Assembly (NCBI GenBank): GCA_900314295.1
Contig: OMUU01000102.1
Coordinates: forward strand, 1 to 64,000
Length of the DNA: 64,000 nucleotides
Source: an uncultured Lachnospiraceae bacterium
Lineage (GTDB): Bacteria; Bacillota; Clostridia; Lachnospirales; Lachnospiraceae
Direction: 5' to 3'
Positions 53,292 to 63,198 of the stretch are shown here, in pieces. The notes under the pieces are model-generated. The model was not told the DNA's origin and did not search any database. It was given only the letters and a program-made list of their open reading frames with translations. Position numbers and translations under genes: made by a program. Positions within the stretch are counted from its first letter, which is position 1. The number at the start of each line of letters is the position of its first letter.

Positions 53292-54572
53292 ATGGAGATC
53301 AGAGAAGAGGTTCGTAAAATGAAGCAGGTGGCGCCTGTAGTTGCGTCAACCTCGAGAGAACAACGGGATCGTGTTTTGGGGTTGATTGCGGAAAGCCTGG
53401 AGCTTCATAAGGAAGAAATTTTCGAGGAGAACCGGAAGGATCTTGAAAGGGCCGATGCGGAGCAGATTGCGCCGGCGATCCGCAAGAGACTGAAATTCGG
53501 GGAAGAGAAGCTGGAGGATGTGGAAAAGGGAATTCGTCTGCTGATGACATTGTCGGATCCGATTCACCGGGAAACGCTCGTCCGGGAACTGGATGAGGGA
53601 TTGCTGCTGAAGCGGGTGACCTGTCCGATCGGTGTGATCGGTGTGATCTTCGAGGCTCGTCCGGACGCACTGGTTCAGATTTCGTCTCTCTGTATCAAGA
53701 GCGGAAACTGCGCGGTTCTGAAGGGAGGACGGGAGACGACGGATACAAACCGCATTCTCTTCCGCTTGATTCATGAGGCGGCAGTGGCGGGAGGTCTTCC
53801 GGAGTACTGCATGATACAGGCGGAACAACACAATGAGATCGATGAACTTCTGGATTGTGATGACTGCGTGGACCTCCTGATTCCGAGGGGATCGAATCGG
53901 TTTGTGCGGTACATCATGGAGCATACGAAGATTCCGGTGATGGGACATGCCGACGGAATCTGTCATATCTATGTAGACAAGGACGCAGATTTTGAGAAGG
54001 CAATTCCGATCATCATCGACGCGAAGACACAGTATACCGCCGCCTGCAACGCGGTGGAGACGCTGCTGGTGAGCCGTTCGATTGCGCCTGTGTTCCTTCC
54101 GGAACTGGCAGAGGCACTGAGAAAGGAGAATGTACAGATCCGGGGAACGGAAGAGGTCACATCCCTGATCGGGGGCGAGACCATCGGAGAGGATCAGTTC
54201 CGGGAGTATCTGGATTTGATTGTGTCCGTGAAGCTGGTAGATGACCTGGAAGAAGCGGTGAACCACATAAACCGGTTCGGCTCCCATCACACCGACTGTA
54301 TCATTACGGAGAATAAAGAGACGGCGGAGAAGTTCATGGATCTGGTGGATTCTGCAGGGGTATACCAGAACTGCTCCACGAGATTTGCGGATGGGTTCCG
54401 TTACGGTTTCGGGGCGGAGGTCGGCATCAGCACCGGAAAAATTCACGCGAGGGGGCCGGTGGGCCTTGATGGGCTTGTTACCTATAAATATAAGCTCTAC
54501 GGTCACGGCCAGATTGTCGGAGACTATGCTTCCGGTAGGAAGGAATTTCACTTCCGGGACATTGTTTCATGA
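53292..54572 (+). CDS. proA: Gamma-glutamyl phosphate reductase
   Basis: A 426-residue protein starting MEIREEVRKMKQVAPVVAST at ATG 53292, 8 bases after AAGAGG. It has IFEENRKDLERA, PIGVIGVIFEARPDAL, CAVLKGGRE, and the catalytic cysteine in QYTAACNAVETLLV. Late blocks HHTDCIITEN and RGPVGLDGLVTYKYKLYGHG are standard ProA. It reduces gamma-glutamyl phosphate in proline synthesis. The usual partner proB is not adjacent. It is followed by a GCAGGAGGCTG/CAGCCTCCTGC hairpin without a T run. Confidence 0.97.
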   Translation: MEIREEVRKMKQVAPVVASTSREQRDRVLGLIAESLELHKEEIFEENRKDLERADAEQIAPAIRKRLKFGEEKLEDVEKGIRLLMTLSDPIHRETLVRELDEGLLLKRVTCPIGVIGVIFEARPDALVQISSLCIKSGNCAVLKGGRETTDTNRILFRLIHEAAVAGGLPEYCMIQAEQHNEIDELLDCDDCVDLLIPRGSNRFVRYIMEHTKIPVMGHADGICHIYVDKDADFEKAIPIIIDAKTQYTAACNAVETLLVSRSIAPVFLPELAEALRKENVQIRGTEEVTSLIGGETIGEDQFREYLDLIVSVKLVDDLEEAVNHINRFGSHHTDCIITENKETAEKFMDLVDSAGVYQNCSTRFADGFRYGFGAEVGISTGKIHARGPVGLDGLVTYKYKLYGHGQIVGDYASGRKEFHFRDIVS

Positions 54573-54672
54573 TGACGGACTTGTGATGCCGTTCAGCATC
54601 GGCGATGCATACCGGAAAGGAATGATACCGGGTGCAGCGCCGGGGACAAATAGAAGAATATAACAGAATATA

Positions 54673-54710
54673 GCAGGAGGCTGTTTCCGTAAACGGGGGC
54701 AGCCTCCTGC
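54673..54710 (+). terminator. GC-rich hairpin after proA
   Basis: GCAGGAGGCTG (54673-54683) and CAGCCTCCTGC (54700-54710) pair perfectly over 11 bp. There is no T run, so it may mark a transcript end or protect the 3' end. Confidence 0.5.
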
Positions 54711-54730
54711 TGTAGTTATACAAAGTATCG

Positions 54731-54785
54731 AATGCCTGTAGGATTGCGGCAGTGCGAAGCACGGAGCAATCCGTAGCTTATACAG
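54731..54785. repeat. Extragenic hairpin repeat R1, copy at 54.7 kb
   Basis: This 55-bp copy matches 46526-46580 with only a few differences: AATGCCTGTAGGATTGCGG, then AGTGCGAAGCACGGAGCAAT and CCGTAGCTTA. It is bracketed by ACAAAGTATCG-A-ATGC (54720-54735) and ACAAAGTATCG-T-ATGC (54794-54809), a possible duplicated target. Confidence 0.8.
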
Positions 54786-54973
54786 TTTGTGACACAAAGT
54801 ATCGTATGCGTGTTTACTAACTACGCGCGACTAAAATCCTTGCCGTACATCATGTTGAGGGAACAGTGTCTGTTGTATAGAAGAGGAAAACCACTGTACA
54901 AAAAAATGCAGACAGAAGGGAGGAATACATGGTATAATCCAATAGAATATATGTTCGATTTTACGGAGGCGCT

Positions 54974-55999
54974 ATGGCTGTACAGAAACAGAAACTGAGA
55001 ATGCTCTACATTTATTCGATTTTGCGGGAGATGACGGATGAGGATCACATACTGTCTGCTTCAGAGCTGGGGAATATCCTGAAGCGCCGGTATAATATGG
55101 AAGCCGACCGGAGAAGCCTGTACAGTGACATCGATACCCTGAGAGAGTGGGGCGTGGACATTGTCATACGCAAGGGGAAGGATCACGGCTATTTTATCGG
55201 GGAGCGTGAATTTGAGATTCCGGAGGTGCGGATGCTGGTGGACGCGGTACAGGTATCGAAGTCGATCACAGAGAAGAAATCCGGCGAGCTGATCGAGAAG
55301 CTGATTGGTTTCGTCGGAGAGCCGCAGCGAAAGCTGCTGGAGAAGCAGATTATTCTGTACAATCGACCGAAAGCCAGGAATGAGACGGTTTTTTACGTGA
55401 CGGATTCGATCCACAGCGCGATCTATGAGAACCGCCAGATTACCTTTCAGTATGTAGAGTGGACGGTTCGCAAGGAATACCGATTTCGAAGGGACGGCGC
55501 AAGGTACCGTGTGAGTCCGTGGGCGCTGATCTGGGATGATGAGAATTACTACCTGATCGCATACGAAAAGGAAAGTGATATGATGCGTCATTACCGGGTG
55601 GATAAGATCATGAATCTTGAGATTGAACCGGAGCCGAGAGAGGGGAAGAATCTCGCAAAGGACTTTGATCCTGCCGTTTTCGAGAAGAAGACCTTCGGGA
55701 TGTTTTCCGGCAAAGACGTCAGGGTGACGCTGCTCTGTGACAACCGGTTCGCAGGCGTAATCATCGATAGGTTTGGTATCGATTCGACACTGATACCGGC
55801 TGGAGAAGAGCGGTTTACTGTGCGGGTGCCGGTTACGGTGAGCCCTCAGTTTTTCGGGTGGCTGACGGCACTCGGAAGTGGTATTGAGATCCTGCGGCCG
55901 GAGAAAACGCGGCAGGAATACCTGGATTATATGAGAAATGTCCTGCGGCGTTATGATGCTTTGACGAATCCTCCGGATAAGATGGCCGAGAAGGCTTGA
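54974..55999 (+). CDS. WYL-domain transcriptional regulator
   Basis: The 341-residue protein has an N-terminal winged helix (about 1-75, LSASELGNILKRRYNMEADRRSLYSDIDTLREWG) and a WYL domain (about 135-225, with YRVSPWALIWDDENYYLIAY). A C-terminal WCX-like region ends in EILRPEKTRQEYLDYM. WYL regulators respond to nucleotides, nucleic acids or other ligands and often control DNA repair or defence genes. sbcD and sbcC follow directly (65 and 78 bases apart), so it probably regulates that unit. Confidence 0.9.
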   Translation: MAVQKQKLRMLYIYSILREMTDEDHILSASELGNILKRRYNMEADRRSLYSDIDTLREWGVDIVIRKGKDHGYFIGEREFEIPEVRMLVDAVQVSKSITEKKSGELIEKLIGFVGEPQRKLLEKQIILYNRPKARNETVFYVTDSIHSAIYENRQITFQYVEWTVRKEYRFRRDGARYRVSPWALIWDDENYYLIAYEKESDMMRHYRVDKIMNLEIEPEPREGKNLAKDFDPAVFEKKTFGMFSGKDVRVTLLCDNRFAGVIIDRFGIDSTLIPAGEERFTVRVPVTVSPQFFGWLTALGSGIEILRPEKTRQEYLDYMRNVLRRYDALTNPPDKMAEKA

Positions 56000-56064
56000 T
56001 CTGTGCTGCAGGATGAAGAAAAACGTATGTCGTAAGAGCATGGGAAAAGGAAGGGAGAAGTATC

Positions 56065-57216
56065 TTGCGATTTTTTCATTTATCGGATCTTCATATCGGA
56101 CTGAAGCTGATCAACCGGGATCTCGGGGAGGATCAGCGGTTTATTTTGCGGCAGATTGTCGAGAAGGCCGAGGCTGCAAGGCCGGATGCGGTCGTGATCG
56201 CCGGGGATATCTATGACAAGTCTGTTCCGTCAGCCGATGCGGTGGAGATTTTCGACGATTTTATCTTTGGACTTCGGAAAGCGGTTCCGGAGGCGGAGAT
56301 CATGATGATCAGCGGGAATCATGACAGCGCGCCGCGTGTGAATCTGTTCCGGAGGATCCTCGGCAGAGAGAAGATTCATATGATAGGAATTCCGCCACAG
56401 AGCGTGGAGGATCACATGGAGAGGGTGACGCTTCAGGATGAATACGGTCCGGTTCATTTTTACCTGCTGCCGTTTGTCCGCCCTTCGATGGTTCGGAATG
56501 TAATCGGGACGAGGGAGGACGGAAGCGGCTTCAGCTACGACGAGACGATACACAGGCTGATGGACAGGGAGGAGATTGACACGCGGGAGAGGAATGTACT
56601 CGTGAGTCATCAGTTCTATCTTCCGAAGGGGACAGAGGCGGACACCGTCGAACGTATGGATTCGGAGATCCTGACGATCGGAAACATTGACCGTGTAACA
56701 GCAGATGTGCTTCAGCAGTTCGATTATGCGGCGCTTGGGCATATTCACAAGCCCATGCGGGTGGGCAGTGAGTATGCACGCTACTGTGGGACACCGATGG
56801 CCTGCTCGGTCAGTGAGGCGGGGCAGAAGAAGGGGATTCTCCAGGTGGATCTGGGGAAGAAGGGGGAGGTGTCCGTATCGGTCCTTCCGCTTACGCCGCT
56901 GAGAGAGATTCGAACCTTCCGGGGCGACCTGGATGAAGTGCTCCGACAGGGATGTGAGGATTATGCGGTCGTCACGCTGACGGATGTGCGGGAAGCGGAT
57001 GCGCTGGATATGCAGGACCGTGTACGCAATGCGTTTCCGAATCTTCTGGAAATCAGAAGAGAGGGGCTTCCGGGTGTAGATTACCGGGCGGATTATGCAG
57101 AAGAGGCTGTCATGAATAGCTATGACCTCTGCTGTTCTTTTCTGGGCGAGCCGGATGAGGGGGAGAGAAGTCTTTTGAAAGACGTGATAAATACCGTCGG
57201 GGATGGAGAACCGTGA
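56065..57216 (+). CDS. sbcD: Exonuclease SbcCD subunit D
   Basis: The 383-residue nuclease starts at a TTG after GGGAG. Metallophosphatase motifs are complete: DLHIGLKL, IAGDIYDKSVP, SGNHDSAPR, NVLVSHQFY and LGHIHKP. A C-terminal cap follows. It is the nuclease subunit of the SbcCD complex, which cuts hairpins, palindromes and blocked DNA ends. The genome window carries many long hairpin repeats, which are potential substrates. Confidence 0.95.
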   Translation: MRFFHLSDLHIGLKLINRDLGEDQRFILRQIVEKAEAARPDAVVIAGDIYDKSVPSADAVEIFDDFIFGLRKAVPEAEIMMISGNHDSAPRVNLFRRILGREKIHMIGIPPQSVEDHMERVTLQDEYGPVHFYLLPFVRPSMVRNVIGTREDGSGFSYDETIHRLMDREEIDTRERNVLVSHQFYLPKGTEADTVERMDSEILTIGNIDRVTADVLQQFDYAALGHIHKPMRVGSEYARYCGTPMACSVSEAGQKKGILQVDLGKKGEVSVSVLPLTPLREIRTFRGDLDEVLRQGCEDYAVVTLTDVREADALDMQDRVRNAFPNLLEIRREGLPGVDYRADYAEEAVMNSYDLCCSFLGEPDEGERSLLKDVINTVGDGEP

Positions 57217-57294
57217 AAAGAATGAGGGATTCGGAGAGAAGAGGACTGGTATGGAGAACATGATTATTATTACGAGAAGAACGGGGGAGCAGAG

Positions 57295-60200
57295 ATGAGG
57301 CCGATTACACTTGTCATGCAATCGTTCGGGTCTTATGGACAGAGAACGGAGATAGACTTCAGGAAGCCGGATCAGAATCTCTTTCTGATCACCGGGGACA
57401 CCGGCTCCGGAAAAAGCACCATATTCGACGCAATCGTCTTCGCCCTGTACGGAGAGGCAAGCTCAAACAGGAATCGAAAGGATGGCGAAGAGCTTCAGAG
57501 TCAGTATTCGGATATCCGGACGGAGCCGTTTGTGGATCTCACCTTCTCGGAGAAGAAGGGCACTGCGGTGGAGGAATACCGGGTGCGCCGGGTACCCCGT
57601 CACCTCCGGGCGCTGAAGCGGGGGACCGGGAGTCGAATGGAGCCGGAGTCGGTATCTCTGGAGATGCCGGACGGCTCTGTGTATCCGCAGAAGGAGACCG
57701 ACGCGAAGCTGGTTGAGATCATCGGACTTACCAAGACCCAGTTTACGCAGGTTGCTATGATCGCGCAGGGAGAATTCATGGAGGTACTGCGCGCGGATTC
57801 CAACAAGAAAAAGGAAATCTTCCGGAAGCTTTTCCGGACCGGAAAGTACAGGGATATTGTCGATGAGCTGGCACGGAGGAGGAAGGACAAGCTCTCGGAC
57901 ATTGCGGAGGTGCGGACAGCCTGCCGACTGGAGGCCGGACACATCGAGGTGCCGGACGATTATGGGCGCTCGGATGAGGTTCTGGTGGGAAAGCAGCAGG
58001 TGATGGATGGAGAGAGGCTGAATGTTGCGGAAGCGGAGACACTTCTGGAGGAGCTTTCTCTGCTGAATGCGTATTTGGGGAAAGAGCAGGAAAAGCTGGA
58101 GAAGGACTACGGGGATGCGGCTGCTTCCAGGGATCTGACGCGCGAAGCATGCACGAAGGCGGAGGGAATTTTGCGCTCGTTTCGACAGATGGAGGATGCC
58201 GAGAAGGTGCTCGCCGGATGCCGTGCGCGCGAAGAGGAGATTGGCGAGAGCCGAAAGCGGATCCTATCGATTCAGAATGCGTTGGAGATCAGACAGGTTT
58301 TCAACAGCTTCCGGGAAGCGGTACAGACGGTGGAAGATACGAAGGAGGAGGTTGGCCGGCTCGAGGCGGCGCTTCCGGATCAGAAGGCGGTCTGCGAGAG
58401 AAAATTAAAGCTGGAGGAGGAAGCGGATCATCTCCGGCGGCAGGAAGCTGACCGTTTTACGAAGACGAAGGAGCGGGTGACAAAGGCATGTGATGTTCTG
58501 CGTCAGCTTGCGGATGCGGAAAAAGCGCTTGCTGAGCGCGAGAAGAAGGCTGCCGCATCTGCGAAGGCAGCGGATGATGCGGCTGCAGGAGTGCAAAAGC
58601 TAGAGGCGCAGAAGAAGGCGTGGACAGAGGACAAATCCCGTCTTGCGGATGCGGATGTGCGATGGAATCTCTTTCGCGAGAATACATTGGCAGGCTATAA
58701 CCGTCTGCTGGATGAGAGGAACAGGGTATCCAAGGCAGATGTGGCACTTGCAGAACAGAAAAGAGCGTTGGAAAAAGCTGCGGACGAATACCGGGACGCC
58801 TGGCAGATTTATCAGAAGAAGAACACGGAGTACAACATCCGGCAGACGGAATTCCTGAATGATCAGGCGGGTTTCCTCGCTGCGTCGCTCGTGGAGGGGG
58901 AGCCTTGTCCTGTCTGCGGATCACGAAGTCATCCGGCTCCGTTTCGGCTTTCGGCGAAGCACACGAACCTCACAAGGGAGGATATCGACGCTCTTGCACA
59001 GGAGGTTCAGAGGCGCAGCCGGATCATGACGGAGAAAGCGGCTGTCTCGAAGGCGGCCGCAGATCTTCAGTCCGAAAAAGAAAAGCAGCTTCAGGCCGCC
59101 CTTGAGGATTTTCGGATGCATCTGGGGGAGGCGATTCCGGAAACTTCGCTCCCGGAGAATTCTTCTCTTTCGGAAATGACGGAGGCAATGAAGCAGTGGC
59201 GCCTGGATCTTGAGAGGAAGAAGAAGGAACTGGAGGAGGCCTCTCGAAGGCTCACGGAGCTTAATGGGTTTCTGGAAACGGCGGAGGATCGGGAGAAATC
59301 ACTCCTTCAAATCAAGGATGAGGCCGTCCGTCGGGAATCTGATGACCGGGCAGCTCTGGCCGGGGCGAAGACTCTGTGCGCACAGCTGATGGCGCGCAGA
59401 GATTTCGAAACGGAGGAAGAAGCGGCAGGCGCCCTTCATGCGGCAGAAGAGAAGAAGCGGAAAGCGGAAGAGAATTATGAAAAGGTCAGAGACGAGGCAG
59501 CGATCTCCCGGACGGAAAAGGAAAAGACGGAGACGCTGATCGCGCAGCTGCGGAAGTCCCTGCCCTTGCAGAAGAAGACGGCAGAGACGCGGGAAGAAAG
59601 CTACCGGAATCTATGCAGGGAAAAGCAGCAGACGGAGAAGGAGTGGATGCGCATTCTGGAGGAGCATACGCGAGAGGAAGCCGTGCGTCTGCAGGAGAAG
59701 GTCGATGATTTTCAGCGCGAGAAGGCGTCCGCGCAGGGAGCTCTGGATACGGCGCGGAAGGTGATCGGCGGTGAGAGAAAGCCCGATCTGGAGGTACTTG
59801 AACGGAAAAGAGATCTGGAGGAGGCGAGATATCGCAAGTTTCAGGAAGAGAGAGAAAGGGTCAGAGAAATTTTCCGGACAGATACCGCCGTGTATCAAAA
59901 GCTCGCGTCGGTTCTTCGGGAACGCGGAAAAATTGCCGGGGAATTTTCACGGATCGACAGTCTGTACAATCGTCTTGCGGGCAAGGTGAGCGGGGCGAGA
60001 ATGGATATCGAAACCTTTGTTCAGAGATATTACCTTCGAAGAATTCTGTACGCTGCGAACCTTCGGTTCCAGGAGATGTCGGCGGGACAGTATGAGCTCC
60101 GGATGGTGGATGATTCGATGGCAGGAGAGGGGAGAAACCGGGGACTGGACCTGATGGTCTATTCGTTTATCAATGGGCAGGAACGTGAGGTGCGGACACT

Positions 60201-60492
60201 TTCCGGAGGAGAATCCTTCATGGCTGCTCTGTCCCTTGCGCTGGGGCTGGCGGACCAGATTCAGGAGACCTCTGCATCGATCCACCCGGATATCATGTTC
60301 ATCGATGAGGGCTTCGGCTCTCTGGACGATCACGCCAGAGACCAGGCAGTGCGGGTGTTAAAGGAGATGGATGGCGGCACGAAGCTGATCGGAATCATTT
60401 CACATGTGACAGAGCTTCGGCAGGAGATCGAGGATCAGCTTCAGGTGGTGAAGGACGATGCCGGAAGTCATGTGAAATGGAAGATCAGCTGA
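57295..60492 (+). CDS. sbcC: Exonuclease SbcCD subunit C (SMC-like ATPase)
   Basis: The 1065-residue protein has an N-terminal P-loop GDTGSGKSTIFDAIVFALYG and a Q-loop region MIAQGEFMEVLRADS. Long coiled coils flank a zinc hook, CPVC at residues 538-541 (GEPCPVCGSRSHPAPF). The C-terminal ATPase half has TLSGGESFMAALSLALGLAD and Walker B MFIDEGFGSLD. It forms the SbcCD complex with the gene upstream. Length and motif order are normal for the family. Confidence 0.96.
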   Translation: MRPITLVMQSFGSYGQRTEIDFRKPDQNLFLITGDTGSGKSTIFDAIVFALYGEASSNRNRKDGEELQSQYSDIRTEPFVDLTFSEKKGTAVEEYRVRRVPRHLRALKRGTGSRMEPESVSLEMPDGSVYPQKETDAKLVEIIGLTKTQFTQVAMIAQGEFMEVLRADSNKKKEIFRKLFRTGKYRDIVDELARRRKDKLSDIAEVRTACRLEAGHIEVPDDYGRSDEVLVGKQQVMDGERLNVAEAETLLEELSLLNAYLGKEQEKLEKDYGDAAASRDLTREACTKAEGILRSFRQMEDAEKVLAGCRAREEEIGESRKRILSIQNALEIRQVFNSFREAVQTVEDTKEEVGRLEAALPDQKAVCERKLKLEEEADHLRRQEADRFTKTKERVTKACDVLRQLADAEKALAEREKKAAASAKAADDAAAGVQKLEAQKKAWTEDKSRLADADVRWNLFRENTLAGYNRLLDERNRVSKADVALAEQKRALEKAADEYRDAWQIYQKKNTEYNIRQTEFLNDQAGFLAASLVEGEPCPVCGSRSHPAPFRLSAKHTNLTREDIDALAQEVQRRSRIMTEKAAVSKAAADLQSEKEKQLQAALEDFRMHLGEAIPETSLPENSSLSEMTEAMKQWRLDLERKKKELEEASRRLTELNGFLETAEDREKSLLQIKDEAVRRESDDRAALAGAKTLCAQLMARRDFETEEEAAGALHAAEEKKRKAEENYEKVRDEAAISRTEKEKTETLIAQLRKSLPLQKKTAETREESYRNLCREKQQTEKEWMRILEEHTREEAVRLQEKVDDFQREKASAQGALDTARKVIGGERKPDLEVLERKRDLEEARYRKFQEERERVREIFRTDTAVYQKLASVLRERGKIAGEFSRIDSLYNRLAGKVSGARMDIETFVQRYYLRRILYAANLRFQEMSAGQYELRMVDDSMAGEGRNRGLDLMVYSFINGQEREVRTLSGGESFMAALSLALGLADQIQETSASIHPDIMFIDEGFGSLDDHARDQAVRVLKEMDGGTKLIGIISHVTELRQEIEDQLQVVKDDAGSHVKWKIS

Positions 60493-60630
60493 GAGAAAGA
60501 ATGCACGAATCAAACTTTTAACAGCCAGTAATGTCAGGTAAAGATACTGTAAAATCTTAACTATTTTAGTCGCGCGTGAACAGAAACTTTATGTGTGGGG
60601 GTGAGCAGTTCAGGTTTGTGCGATAGCGGC

Positions 60631-60659
60631 TTGACTTACGCGGGATAGTGTCGTAGGAT
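60631..60659 (+). promoter_or_regulatory. Predicted promoter of feoAB
   Basis: TTGACT (60631-60636) and TAGGAT (60654-60659) are 17 bases apart, about 55 bases before the feoB start. No Fur box was recognised. Confidence 0.5.
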
Positions 60660-60713
60660 TTTTACGAAAGTAAGGTAAAACTAACATTGTGCAGGGGATG
60701 AGTAGAGATTCAT

Positions 60714-63119
60714 ATGACAGATGAAATCAAGAAATCGAGCAAAGAAGAAAAGAAGAGAAAAACCCTGAAGGATCTGGAGATTGGTGAATCCGGGCGGATC
60801 ACGAGAGTGGGCGGCGAGGGCGCACTCCGGCAGCATTTTCTGGATATGGGACTGATTCCGGGGGCGGATGTCATGCTGGTGAAGTATGCCCCGATGGGAG
60901 ATCCGATGGAGGTTAAGATTCACGGATACGAGCTGACGATCCGGTTGTCGGATGCGGAGCAGATTGATTTGGTACCGGTGAATCACGCAGGTCCTGTAGG
61001 TGATGAGGCCAGGAGAAGAAGAGAGGAGCAGCGCAGGTACGAGCATCCGGGACTCGGCGAAGGCGGAAAATACCACGTAAAAGCGGGAGAACATCCGCTT
61101 CCGGCCGATCGGATACTGACATTTGCACTTGCCGGGAATCAGAACTGCGGAAAGACGACGCTGTTTAATCAGCTGACCGGAGCGAACCAGCATGTCGGCA
61201 ATTTTCCAGGCGTGACCGTAGACCAGAAGAGCGGGCCGATCCGGAATCATCCGAATACAAGTGTCACGGATCTGCCCGGGATCTACTCCCTTTCGCCTTA
61301 TACCAGCGAGGAAATTGTATCGCGTCAGTTTATTCTGAATCAGCATCCGACGGGAATCATCAACATCGTTGACGCGACAAACATCGAGAGGAACCTTTAT
61401 CTGACGATGCAGCTGATGGAGCTGGATGTCCCGATGGTTCTTGCGTTGAATATGATGGATGAGGTACAGGGAAACGGCGGCTCTATTCATATCAACAAGA
61501 TGGAGGAGATGCTCGGGATTCCGGTGATTCCCATTTCTGCCGCGAAGAATGAGGGAATCGAGGAGCTGATCGAGCACGCACTGCATGTGGCGAAGTACCA
61601 GGAGCGGCCCGGCAGACAGGATTTCTGCAGCGAGGATGAGGACGGAGGTGCCGTCCACAGATGTATCCACGGTATTATGCACCTGATCGAGGATCACGCA
61701 AAGGCAGCTGGTATCCCGGTGAGATTTGCCGCGACAAAGCTTGTCGAGGGAGATCAACGGGTGCAGGAGGCGCTGAAGCTTGAGCAGAATGAAAAGGAGA
61801 TGATTGAGCATATCATCATCCAGATGGAGAAGGAAAGGGGACTGGACCGCAAGGCGGCGATTGCCGATATGCGCTTCGACTTCATACGCCATCTGGTGGA
61901 CGAGACGGTGGTTAAGCCGAAAGAAAGCAGGGAACGGTTGAGAAGCCAGAAGATTGACCGGATCCTGACGGGAAAATATACGGCGATACCGGCCTTTATC
62001 GGGATCATGGCAATGATTTTCTGGCTTACCTTCAATGTGATCGGAGCGTATCTTCAGAATCTTATGGCAGAGGGAATTGATGCGTTGACGGTGGCAGTGG
62101 ATCATGCGATGACAGCTGGGAAGGTAAATGAGGTTGTGCATTCGCTTGTAGTAAACGGCATCTTCACCGGCGTCGGAAGTGTTTTGAGCTTTCTGCCGAT
62201 CATTGTAACGCTGTTTTTCTTCCTGTCGCTGCTGGAGGATACGGGTTACATGGCGAGGATTGCCTTTGTGATGGATAAGCTGCTCCGGAAGCTGGGATTG
62301 TCCGGCCGGAGCATTGTCCCAATGCTGATCGGATTCGGTTGTACGGTGCCGGGTGTCATGGCAAGCCGGACACTGCCGTCAGACCGGGACCGCAAGATGA
62401 CGATTATGCTCACACCGTTTATGAGCTGCACGGCAAAGCTTCCGATTTACGGATTCTTTACGGCGGCGTTTTTCCCGGGAAAGGGCGGATTGATCATGGT
62501 TGGTCTATATTTTCTGGGTGTTTTGACGGGCATTCTGGTTGCTCTTCTGTCGAAGGGAACCTTTTTCAAGGGTGAGCCGGTTCCGTTTGTCATGGAGCTT
62601 CCGAATTATCGTATGCCGAGTGTAAAAAGTGTGCTGCAGCTTCTCTGGGAGAAGTCCAAGGACTTCATTCAGAGAGCCTTTTCCATTATTTTTCTGGCAA
62701 GCATTGTCATCTGGTTCCTGCAGACCTTTACTCCGCAGTTCCAGGTAGCTGCAGATTCATCGAAGAGTATTCTGGCGCTTATCGCCGGAGGAATCGCACC
62801 GGTTTTTGCACCGCTCGGATTTGGGGACTGGAGAATCTCAACGGCACTTATTTCCGGTTTCCTGGCAAAGGAGAGTGTGGTTTCTACGCTGAATGTGCTG
62901 TTCGGAAGTACAGCGGCACTTCTGCAGACGATCACACCGCTTGCGGCCGCGTCGCTTCTGGTGTTCTGTCTTTTGTACACACCCTGTGTGGCGTCCATTT
63001 CATCCGTACGCCGGGAACTCGGCGGGAAATGGGCAGTCGGAATGGTGGCTTTCCAATGTGCGGTTGCCTGGCTGATGGCGTATCTGATTCATGGAATCGG
63101 TATGCTGATCGGTATGTGA
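60714..63119 (+). CDS. feoB: Ferrous iron transporter, FeoA-FeoB fusion
   Basis: The 801-residue protein joins a FeoA (SH3-like) domain (about 17-85, LKDLEIGESGRITRVGGEGA, LRQHFLDMGLIPG) to FeoB. The G domain has G1 AGNQNCGKTTLF, G2 FPGVTVD, G3 DLPG and G4 ALNMMDE. The membrane part has the Gate motifs IGFGCTVPGVMASR, PFMSCTAKLPIYG and LLYTPCVASISS. It imports Fe(II) under anaerobic conditions. Fusion of FeoA to FeoB is known in Clostridia. Confidence 0.96.
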   Translation: MTDEIKKSSKEEKKRKTLKDLEIGESGRITRVGGEGALRQHFLDMGLIPGADVMLVKYAPMGDPMEVKIHGYELTIRLSDAEQIDLVPVNHAGPVGDEARRRREEQRRYEHPGLGEGGKYHVKAGEHPLPADRILTFALAGNQNCGKTTLFNQLTGANQHVGNFPGVTVDQKSGPIRNHPNTSVTDLPGIYSLSPYTSEEIVSRQFILNQHPTGIINIVDATNIERNLYLTMQLMELDVPMVLALNMMDEVQGNGGSIHINKMEEMLGIPVIPISAAKNEGIEELIEHALHVAKYQERPGRQDFCSEDEDGGAVHRCIHGIMHLIEDHAKAAGIPVRFAATKLVEGDQRVQEALKLEQNEKEMIEHIIIQMEKERGLDRKAAIADMRFDFIRHLVDETVVKPKESRERLRSQKIDRILTGKYTAIPAFIGIMAMIFWLTFNVIGAYLQNLMAEGIDALTVAVDHAMTAGKVNEVVHSLVVNGIFTGVGSVLSFLPIIVTLFFFLSLLEDTGYMARIAFVMDKLLRKLGLSGRSIVPMLIGFGCTVPGVMASRTLPSDRDRKMTIMLTPFMSCTAKLPIYGFFTAAFFPGKGGLIMVGLYFLGVLTGILVALLSKGTFFKGEPVPFVMELPNYRMPSVKSVLQLLWEKSKDFIQRAFSIIFLASIVIWFLQTFTPQFQVAADSSKSILALIAGGIAPVFAPLGFGDWRISTALISGFLAKESVVSTLNVLFGSTAALLQTITPLAAASLLVFCLLYTPCVASISSVRRELGGKWAVGMVAFQCAVAWLMAYLIHGIGMLIGM

Positions 63120-63198
63120 GAGAATGTCAAGAGGAGAGCTTTTCAAAATAGTAGCACAATAGGGTGGTAACTTTTCTTTTTTTCAGGAGTAGAGGATT

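Noticed and set aside
53346..54551. 401-residue open frame on the minus strand
   Set aside because: It is antisense to proA.
60681..62141. 486-residue open frame on the minus strand
   Set aside because: It is antisense to feoB; long antisense frames arise here from the codon use of these genes.
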